Source: Lithobates sylvaticus (lineage: Eukaryota > Chordata > Amphibia > Anura > Ranidae). Taken from it: a stretch of 64,000 bases of DNA. Positions 56,961 to 64,000 of this stretch are shown here, piece by piece. The notes beneath the pieces were generated by a model. That model worked only from the letters and a program-made list of their open reading frames with translations, did not search any database and was not told where the DNA came from. The position numbers and the translations under genes are program-made. Within the stretch, counting starts at the first letter, position 1, and every line of letters begins with the position of its first letter. The stretch covers positions 100,676,888-100,740,887 of the forward strand of contig CM053031.1 of the NCBI GenBank assembly GCA_028564925.1, in the 5' to 3' direction.

Positions 56961-57195
56961 GGACTCTTCCATGTCCTACATGCAGGAGGTGTCCTTTTTT
57001 TTTTTTAAAGCAGATAACATTTTTAGAAATTGAGTTCTTTTAAATGCTTGAATTTTTTTTTTTTTTTTATGGAAACCATCGACAGTAATCGTGATTCATT
57101 AAGGAATCGAAACGTTGACCAGAAAATCGTAATTGAATTGTGAGAAGTGAAGATGTGCACCTCAAGTACACATGTATATGTCACCAACATATTAA

Positions 57196-57868
57196 AGTGG
57201 TTGGAAACCCTCATGTTTTTTCACCTTAATGCATCCTATGCATTAACCGCTTGCCTACCGCCGCATGTACATTTAGTTTGGCAGAATGGCACGGCTGGGT
57301 AAATGGGCGTACCTGTACGTCACATGCTCTGTGATCGCGCATGCTGGTCCCCGCAGACTCAAAGTCTGCAGGTCTCCCGGCGATCGTGTCACAGAGAGGT
57401 CGAACAAGGAGATGCTTTTGTAAACAAATATGGTACGGTCATTGAGCAGCCAAATCCTCCGGGGCTGAAGTGGTTTAGGTGAAAAAACCTTCTGCCCAGC
57501 CCCCCGTTTTACTCACCTGAGTCCTGTATTCCCCTGCCGGAAACACACTCTTCCTCTCTGCCCGGGGTTCTCGGCTTTTGATTGGATAGATTGATAGCAG
57601 AGCCACCATTGGCTCCCGCTGCTGTCAATCAAATCCAAAGAACGCCGTTGCCGGACGCGGGTGCCAACATCTATAGACGCCAAATGCTAACCCCCTGGGA
57701 GATCGCTTCTCCTAGGGGGTTATACAATGCGGGGAGAAGCTACCACCGTCTGTCGGGGGACCTCCGGAGGGCGAGGATCATTGCCACTCTGCAAAACGAA
57801 CTGAACAGTGGAAGTAAGTATGACATTTTTGTTATTTTAAAAATAAAAAATGATGCCTTACAATCACT
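57196..57868. mobile_element. TTAA-flanked MITE with a second TTAA MITE inside
   Basis: TTAA at 57192-57195 and 57869-57872 flank AGTGGTTGGAAACCC and CTTACAATCACT. The body (TTTTTCACCTTAATGCAT, CCCCCGTTTTACTCACC) resembles the MITE at 55833-56288. Confidence 0.7.
57247..57473. mobile_element. Nested TTAA MITE (227 bp)
   Basis: CCGCTTGCCTACC and GGGGCTGAAGTGG ends, between TTAA (57243-57246) and a one-base-changed TTTA (57474-57477). Same terminus family as 6281 and 44789. Confidence 0.72.
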
Positions 57869-57872
57869 TTAA

Positions 57873-59202
57873 ACAGAGCTTTTCAAAATGCAAATATCCA
57901 AATTAGTCCATTTCTGTTGGGATGAGAATCACAATCTAAAGCCCTTACTGCCAACTTACCGAACAGTATGTTCCTGGATTGTGGAAGGAATCGTGTCAAA
58001 TGTGAGGTTTAAATTCAAATCTCAGATCCAACCATGTCAACACCATGTAGTACTACCCCCAAAGAAGTCACTGGTTAAGATGGGTACTCTGTTGCTGTTC
58101 TTGACCTCCTCAAAGTCCTCAGCCCCTCTGACACACCAGGCTGAGTACACCAACAGCAATATCATGAGAAAACCACTGACAGTAACACTGAGTAGCCAGC
58201 AATAATGCTGTTTCAAGGGAACAGAAGAACTAAATCAATTAGAAAAAAAAACGTAATATATTGTTGTCAAACAAAGTTAGTTGCAGGCATGCAGAGGTAA
58301 AAGATAATACGAATATTAATGCTAATACACTTTAGTACTCAGGATAATTAGCAATAAGGCCAAGGACTTAGATGATCAGCTTACAGTAACATCGACCACC
58401 TAAAGTGCAGCAGTGAGCAGTCGTATGACCTGAAATACAAGGTCAATGAGGACAATGGACAATGAGGCTGCGCTAGCAGGTGTGAATCACCACTAAGGGT
58501 GTAGGTAAAACAAACAAAAGTGTATAAAACAGATTGTGCAACTATAGTAGCAAAATTGCTGGTACACGTGACTCACCACTAGGGAGTGGTGCAATTGGTG
58601 CAACTAAGATGGCTAAAAAACGTGACTCACCACTGTGAGTATAAGTGAGAAAACAATCCCATATATGATATTAAACAAACGGTTTGAACAACAATGGTTA
58701 CAAAATAATGATTGAAAAAGTCAATATTCAATATTATGAGGTTGGGATGAATTGCAGGTAGTCCTAGAGGGATGATCCCCTTAAGAACCCTACTCACCAG
58801 AACGATGTGACCCACGGTTTTTCAGTCCTAGGGTCTAGATACGCATTAATAGAATGGCGAGATGGGTGATGTCAGAAATCCTAAGAGATACTTCAAATGG
58901 TCCAATGGAGACTCCAGTTGAATGTAGGTGCCGTGAAGAGGAAAAAAGGAACATACATGTGTAGTATCGCCGTGCTAAACCTCTGCAATGCTAAACAATA
59001 GTAACTCACTACTGAGCAGACTTGGATCAGCGAGTTCCGGGTGCGCGCTTGGCGTGCGCTCCAAGCAGAACAGGAAGCAGGCGTCACAGGCTTACTGGCC
59101 GGAAATTGCGTCTACGCGTTTGACCTGAGCTACAATCCACCAGAGCTAAATTGTCAGAGTACACTAACGGCAGTTATGCTAGACATAGAACTGTCTGATA
59201 AG
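57873..59202. other. Unrecognised sequence, possibly old PLE-derived at its right end
   Basis: GTGACTCACCACT-like words occur at 58483, 58569 and 58621. Near 59110 the minus strand reads GTCAAACGCGTAGACG, reminiscent of PLE terminal motifs. No coding frame. Evidence is too weak to assign. Confidence 0.25.
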
Positions 59203-59580
59203 TAGGGATGAGCCGAACACCCCCGGGTTCGGTTCGCACCAGAACCTTCGAACGGACCGAAAGTTCGCGCGAATTTTCGAACCCTATACGTTATAATGGA
59301 CGCGAACGTTCGAAATCAAAAGTGCTAATTACAACGGCCAATATGCATGTTAATGTCATAAAACAGGTTTGGGGACCCTGCCCCAGGGGACATATAGCAA
59401 TGCAAAAAGAACTTTTAAAAACTAACGTTTTTTCGGGAGCAGTCATTTTAATGATGCATAAAGTGAAAAAAAAAAAGTGAAATTTTCCTTTAAATATGGT
59501 ACCTGGGGGGTGTCTAAAGTATGCCTGTGAAGTGGCATGTGTTTCCCGTGTTTAGAACTGTCCTTGCAGACCGCGACCAC
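59203..59580 (+). repeat. Dispersed repeat, cut by LINE C
   Basis: TAGGGATGAGCCGAACACC followed by AACCTTCGAACGG, GGGGACCCTGCCCCAGGGG and GTGTCTAAAGTATGCCTG. Related to 8690-9001 in reverse. Its right part ends where the LINE C leader begins. Confidence 0.55.
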
Positions 59581-59749
59581 ACACTGTCCCTGCACAGCCA
59601 TCAGAAGCGAGGGAATGGACGTGCTGACGTAACGATCAGCACGGAGGGAGGGGCCTGAGTCCGTCAGCTGGCGAGGGTAGGAGCGAGGCGGAGGAGAACG
59701 CCGGCTCCCCCATGATCGTGTGAGCTTCTGCGGACGGTGTGTCCTACAC

Positions 59750-60480
59750 CCGGACAGAAGCCCTGAACATCGCGGCTCGCGGCTCCGGGAATGGAGAGAG
59801 CACGGGACGGCAACCGCCAAGTCATCACCTTCGGGTAGCGGTTTGCCGCCTCCCGCGATCACCGTTCAGCTGCCTTCCTCCCCGCCCCGTATTCCCCTCC
59901 ATCCGTCATTGCATACCCACTGGACACAGCCCTCAACCCGGGAATCAATAGCAGAGGAGACAACAGCACACAGGGACGAAACCTCCTGAAACCCCCTGGT
60001 TTGTGAGTATACTGTTAGAGCCTGCATTAACCCCAGCAATATTCAAAAAGAAGGTAAGACCATATATTCATTCAAATGGTTATAAAGACTGTCTGCAAGG
60101 TTCCGGAAAAAGTCTGCTTATTCTTTTAACTAGAGCTTCTTAGAGGGAAAGACTTACCTCACTGCTGAATAACACGATAACAGGGGCCTTCGGTCTTGAT
60201 GTGGGTTGCACTGTGGGTGGCGAACATCCAGGAGCATTTGCAGCTACTAGGTAATGGGGGACCCTCAACGTGACCGAAACTGCAACCGCCGACAGGACAT
60301 CACATTCGGGTAGGCGGCGGGCTGCTTCCCGTGACCACCGCACGGCCGCCCCTGCCTCTGACCCACATCCTCCGCTGCACGCCTCCCCGCACACCCCCTG
60401 CCTCGGCACCACACAAGGAACCCACAGCAGGAGAAGGGACAGCCAGCAGAAGCGACCGCCTGGGTTTGTGAGTATACCAA
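59750..60480 (+). promoter_or_regulatory. Diverged tandem duplication in the LINE C leader (about 0.47 kb apart)
   Basis: Ordered word pairs: GCAACCGCC at 59810 and 60282, CATCACNTTCGGGTAG at 59823 and 60298, and GGTTTGTGAGTATAC at 59999 and 60463. GTGAGTAT is also a good splice-donor-like sequence at the end of both units. Resembles repeated promoter monomers of some L1s. Promoter function is inference. Confidence 0.55.
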
Positions 60481-61615
60481 CCAGTCAGGCTCCACAACCA
60501 GGGAACACTGAAGACAATTATGCCATAATGGTTTGAAGAGCTCCCGTAGTGCCTTTTAAAAAAAAAAAAAAAAAAGCCTAACATGCCTGTTATACTGCAT
60601 AGAGGGGAATAATCCCCCTCAAAGATCGGGACTATCAAGACTGGGACTGTGGGGGCTCTGTTTGGGACTGCATTGGGACTGCATGTTAATTTGGGCACCT
60701 GGATATCACACTACAACATGGTGGGGGCTAACAAGAAGGCCCACTAAAATTGGCTTATGTAGACAGACGGTATGTGAGTGTGGCACGAAGCACTAGTTAT
60801 CTACGAGAACCATAAACTGCAATAGAGGCCGCGCACACTCAGGACTACCAGAACTCCCAGGGGGCAACATACCACACTTCGCTAGCAAGAAGGGAGCACA
60901 TCTGGGCTCCTCAGCTGCACACAGTTATCTAGGTGGCTTAAATCTCAGAGATTCCGGGTAAAATAATCTCATGCCAAAACATCCCGCTTAGTGAACAGCT
61001 GGACCACCAGGGAGAAGGCCGCTACAGGGTAGCCCTAGGAGAGCCCCATCGAGAAGCCGAGCCATAGTCTGACCTGTTGGTTGCATTAAATCCTGCGCCT
61101 GGGAGAGGGAAAGCCTACCGAGGTGACACCAGTATAGGGGGGCAGTACTGACTGGGGCAGGACCCACACCTGACGGTCGGGTCACGCAGAGACCCCTACA
61201 CCCTAGCTATATTCCAGCTTTCAGAGAAACGCAGGAAGACAGCCAACCTAGGACACCTCTTAAAATATACAGCACTATTCGCTTAGGAGCACATGTCGAC
61301 AATAGGGAGGGGTCAGACACCTTATCCCCGACACAGACTGAGGAGCAACCGCTGACGTACGAAGCAGCAGACCCACCAGCTCCTAGGTACCTATGCCTAG
61401 GGACATCACTGAAGATTGTAGACATCAAAAGAAGCCTTATCCCCCCGGGGGCCACCACTAGGTGTAGGATTCAAAACTAATTCACCACAAGGCGAGGAGT
61501 GGGCAGGGGTATATCTGGGTTGCCCTCTTCATCCTGCTGTGAGGTGCCTCAAGGAGGACTCTTAACCTGGCATCCCCAGTCGGGGACAATAAGGCGATAA
61601 CCTAGTGAAACCCAA

Positions 61616-61651
<36 letters not shown>

Positions 61652-61730
61652 AATATAAGGGGGCACAAAGGCAGGCCTGGTCTGTTACTCTCTCAAGCTG
61701 GGGAAAAGAATAAGAGGAACGAAAAGAAAC

Positions 61731-62723
61731 ATGAGCAAAGAGTCTAATAAATTGCCTAAGAAAGGGGCCGCTAAAGCTCAGAAGAACGATTCAAGTTCTA
61801 TAAAACATTATCTCAGACAGGGCGCGAGCCCGACAACTTCAGTGCCAGATCACTCCCCTAAGACCTCCAAGGGAAAGGGCAAAGTCCATAAACCAGATAC
61901 AGTCCTCGATCAATCAAGGGCGGAACATACAATAGAAAGTGAGAGCGACGGGAGTAGGATGGACGAGCCGCCAAGGGGGTCTCAACCCCCCTCCAAAATA
62001 GAAATGGAGGAGATGATGTTGAGGCTGGAGTCCGTAATTAAGGGGGAAGTTAACAAACTAAGGGAGGACATGAGCCATTTATTGACCAGAGTGGAGGGGA
62101 TGGAGAAGAGGGTTGACAATATGGAACAAGAAATCTCAGACTTAAGGGGGCAACTTAAGATGACCCAAACAAACCAGAGAGATACACTCTACAAAATGGA
62201 AGATCAGGAAAATAGAGACAGAAGGCAAAACATAAGAATTCGAGCAATCCCAGAACATCGAGGAGAGGATCTGGAGAAAATCATTAGAACGCTCCTCTCC
62301 CCTTTTAGCGGAACTAGAGACGATAAGTTTCCCAGACTAGAGAGAGTGCATCGGATAGGTAGGATGGACTCCTCTGAGTCAAACAGAACCCGGGATGTCA
62401 TAGTACGGTTCAGTCATTTTAAAGACAAGGAAGACATCTGGCAAAAGATCAGAGGAAAGACTCCCTTAGAGTTCGAAGGGGCGGAAATCCAGATATTTGC
62501 CGATTTATCAGCCAGAACCCTCGAGAGAAGACGGCTGCAGAGACCCCTACTAGAGATTCTCCGCAATAACAACGTTAAATACATCTGGGGATTTCCTGCA
62601 TGCCTGATAGGCACTAAAGAGGGCAGATCGGCCAAGCTGAGATACCCAGAGGAGCTATCCGAGTTTTGTAGGAAACTTGATATTCCGGTTCCTAACCTTG
62701 CGGGGTGGGTGGAGATGGGCTAA
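61731..62723 (+). CDS. LINE C ORF1 protein (RNA-binding chaperone), 330 aa
   Basis: Intact frame with ATG at 61731 in AAACATGAGC. Lys/Ser-rich N-terminus (NKLPKKGAAKAQKN), a coiled coil around residues 90-155 (RLESVIKGEVNKLREDM, MEKRVDNMEQEI), RRM-type domain starting ENRDRRQNIRIRAIPE (about residue 160) and a C-terminal domain with RPLLEILRNNNVKYIWGFP. Same subfamily as LINE B ORF1, which shares the HRGEDL/QRGEDL and WGFPA motifs. The homologous N-terminal region in LINE B suggests that this ATG is the ancestral start. Coats element RNA in L1-type elements. Confidence 0.85.
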   Translation: MSKESNKLPKKGAAKAQKNDSSSIKHYLRQGASPTTSVPDHSPKTSKGKGKVHKPDTVLDQSRAEHTIESESDGSRMDEPPRGSQPPSKIEMEEMMLRLESVIKGEVNKLREDMSHLLTRVEGMEKRVDNMEQEISDLRGQLKMTQTNQRDTLYKMEDQENRDRRQNIRIRAIPEHRGEDLEKIIRTLLSPFSGTRDDKFPRLERVHRIGRMDSSESNRTRDVIVRFSHFKDKEDIWQKIRGKTPLEFEGAEIQIFADLSARTLERRRLQRPLLEILRNNNVKYIWGFPACLIGTKEGRSAKLRYPEELSEFCRKLDIPVPNLAGWVEMG

Positions 62724-62744
62724 AAAAAATTGAAAGTTACACGG

Positions 62745-63170
62745 TGGTGGTGTGCAGGGGGGGACTGGGGGGGGGCAAACCAGGGGGGGGCACCCAGGTG
62801 GGGTCACTCCGGCCCTCGTCGGCTGGCTCACTCACGGGCCCAGCGGCTGCTGGGCGGGTGGGTGGGTCCTTAGGGGCGGGTCAGAACCCTGCCTCTCCAG
62901 AGAGCCTGAGTTGGAGAGAGGCCAAGTGAGGATGGCACTCCTTAACTCAGAGACCCAGGAATGGGTAAGAGGGGGTAGAGAGGGGGGGTATAGAGGAGGG
63001 AGGGGGGGAGGGGGCGCTGTGAGGAAAGGGAGGTGGTATGGGAAAGAGGGGGGGAGAGTGAGACGGGGTTGGGTGGGGGAGGGGGGTAGAGAAGGGGTAC
63101 AGGGGAGGGAGGAAGGGTGCAGGGAGGGAGACCCCGCCGCTGGGGGATGCAAGGGGGACAAGGAGACAAA
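62745..63170 (+). other. G-rich spacer between ORF1 and ORF2 of LINE C
   Basis: Repeated G-runs of four to eight with AGGGA words on the sense strand. Minus-strand Pro/Ser-rich and plus-strand Gly-rich frames here are artefacts. Equivalent in position to 14044-14592 of LINE B. Confidence 0.75.
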
Positions 63171-63184
63171 GTCAATATACTTGG

Positions 63185-64000
63185 ATGTCAGAGATTAAAC
63201 TCCTTACATACAACGTGAGGGGGCTAAACGCCCCAGGTAAACGGCAAAGAGTCCTGGAAGAGGTCAAGAGATACGGGGCCAGCTTGTTTTTTTTACAGGA
63301 AACCCATCTCTCCCTTAGTTCGAATATTAAACTCTTCTCAACAGCCTTCCCTATTTGGTACTACAGTGACACTGCTTCAAGCAGAACTAGAGGGGTGGCT
63401 ATAGGGATGGCGAAAGTTCAAACTTGAAGAAAGGAAGGTGGACCCGGAGGGAAGATTCCTGTTTTTAAGGGGCACTCTCTTCGGGACAACATACACCCTA
63501 GCAAATATTTATGCACCCAACACTAGGTCACCAGACTACATGATTTCGACCCTTACTAGGCTGAGAACCTTTAGAAGAGGATATCTGATCCTAATGGGAG
63601 ATTTAAATCTCACCCTTGATCCGGAGCTGGATAGTTCGTCTTGTGCACAGGGGACAGGAAATGCCCAACTAAAATTATTAAAGAAAAAGATGAGTAGGGA
63701 ACAACTGGTTGATGTTTGGAGAATGCAGCATCCTTCTACCAGAGACTACACATTTTTCTCCCCTGTGCACAAGACGTACTCCAGACTAGACTATATCTGG
63801 GTGGACCATGGACTCTTAGACAGAGTAATGGACACAAGTATTGAGATAGCATCCTTATCAGATCACGCCCCAGTTAGCATGAGCTTGAATATCCCAGAAT
63901 TTAAAAAACCGAGCTGTGGGTGGAAATTAAATAACGAGCTATTGAAAGACGCCGAACTCAGGGAAAGTGTGAGAAAAGAACTCGAGTGGTTTTTTAAAAT
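63185..64000 (+). CDS. LINE C ORF2, N-terminal endonuclease part (one frameshift, cut by window end)
   Basis: ATG at 63185, then IKLLTYNVRGLN and FLQETHLSLSS of the APE endonuclease. The first frame stops at 63427. The homologous reading continues from about 63414 in the next frame (KFKLEERKVDPEGRFLF) without a stop to 64000, with GDLNLTLDP, FFSPVHKTYSRLDYIW and LSDHAPVSMS. The change occurs near 63410-63416 in GCGAAAGTTC. RT and C-terminal parts lie outside. It is closest to LINE B ORF2 over this region. Confidence 0.82.

Larger units (their letters stand above)
55373..57161. mobile_element. Composite foldback element with nested insertions
   Basis: Long inverted arms: ACAGGTGTTAAACTAACTGTG (55518-) with CACAGTTAGTTTAACACCTGT (ends 56340), and between them GAGTGCCCC...TTTCAGAGTGCCCCTCG mirrored by CGAGGGGCACTCTGAAA...GGGGCAC. 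A TTAA MITE (55833-56288) sits in the right arm. Further right are a hairpin (56381-56503) and a minisatellite (56610-56960). Outer ends (GGGGTGTAGAATATA and the region near 57161) are uncertain. Confidence 0.5.
59590..64000 (+). mobile_element. LINE C: Tx1/L1-type LINE, 5' part (runs off the window)
   Basis: GC-rich leader (about 59590-61730) with an internal duplication, ORF1 (61731-62723), G-rich spacer and ORF2 start (63185). Leader words (GCTGACGTA...GGGAGGGGCC) resemble the LINE B leader (GCTGACGTAGGGGGAGG). The precise 5' end is uncertain by about 60 bp. A-runs at 60552-60575 and 61619-61646 lie inside the leader. The 3' half is beyond 64000. Confidence 0.8.

Noticed and set aside
56587-57033. 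148-codon Pro/Ser/Leu-rich frame
   Set aside because: Runs across a CCATGGATTCCTCCATC minisatellite, so it is a repeat artefact.
59208-59250. tRNA-like B-box (GGTTCG) suggesting a SINE
   Set aside because: No A-box at the right distance and no acceptor-stem pairing. The motif belongs to a dispersed repeat with repeated TTCGAA words.
62752-63198. Gly-rich and Pro-rich frames of 109-148 codons
   Set aside because: Translation of the G-rich LINE C spacer. It overlaps no known domain.

Overview
The window looks like an amphibian, probably ranid-frog, genomic segment made almost entirely of transposable elements. That assignment is inferred from the mixture of Tx1/L1-type LINEs, Penelope-like retroelements (PLEs), Ty3/Gypsy fossils, L2-like LINEs, a Tc1 copy and many TTAA-flanked and hAT-type MITEs. 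There is no prokaryotic signal (no operons, no Shine-Dalgarno starts). No intact multi-exon host gene is seen. Three short minus-strand segments (25268-25344, 5267-5288, 634-764) have good splice sites and compatible phases and read as one continuous peptide, so the left 25 kb may be intronic to an unidentified host gene.

1-9.5 kb: three TTAA-flanked MITEs, two hAT MITEs, a solo-LTR-like remnant and an old L1/Tx1-type LINE tail (5440-8206) broken by a MITE that itself holds a hAT MITE. 9.5-23.7 kb: LINE A (9507-23706, ORF1 intact, ORF2 with one frameshift) has received LINE B (11352-18612) in its inter-ORF spacer. LINE B is flanked by a 263-bp target-site duplication whose copies differ at only two bases. 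23.7-30 kb: mostly unrecognised sequence with a candidate exon, a microsatellite, a MITE, a Tigger-like element and scrambled Gypsy pieces.

30-40 kb: an L2-like LINE (minus strand) in two parts surrounds two Gypsy fossils, one with RT-RNase H running straight into a polypurine tract and LTR, the other with a chromodomain end and a complete-looking LTR. A foldback element holding a PLE fragment lies between them. 40.6-51.2 kb: a young PLE cluster, with a 1227-bp terminal block present three times, two copies in minus and one in plus orientation. A 6.5-copy array of 436-bp units lies between the two minus copies, and the inner minus copy carries a 2.08-kb TTAA-flanked insertion. The plus copy keeps an open frame from the RT catalytic Asp-Asp to a GIY-YIG endonuclease.

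51-59 kb: microsatellites and minisatellites, a disrupted Tc1 element with a 187-bp PLE-like insertion, an LTR remnant and nested foldback/TTAA MITEs. 59.6-64 kb: LINE C, a relative of LINE B, with a duplicated 5' leader, intact ORF1, a very G-rich spacer and the beginning of ORF2 (one frameshift), cut by the window end.

Within each LINE, ORF1 is the RNA-binding chaperone and ORF2 the APE endonuclease/reverse transcriptase used for target-primed reverse transcription. The MITEs carry no transposase and would have depended on enzymes supplied from elsewhere.
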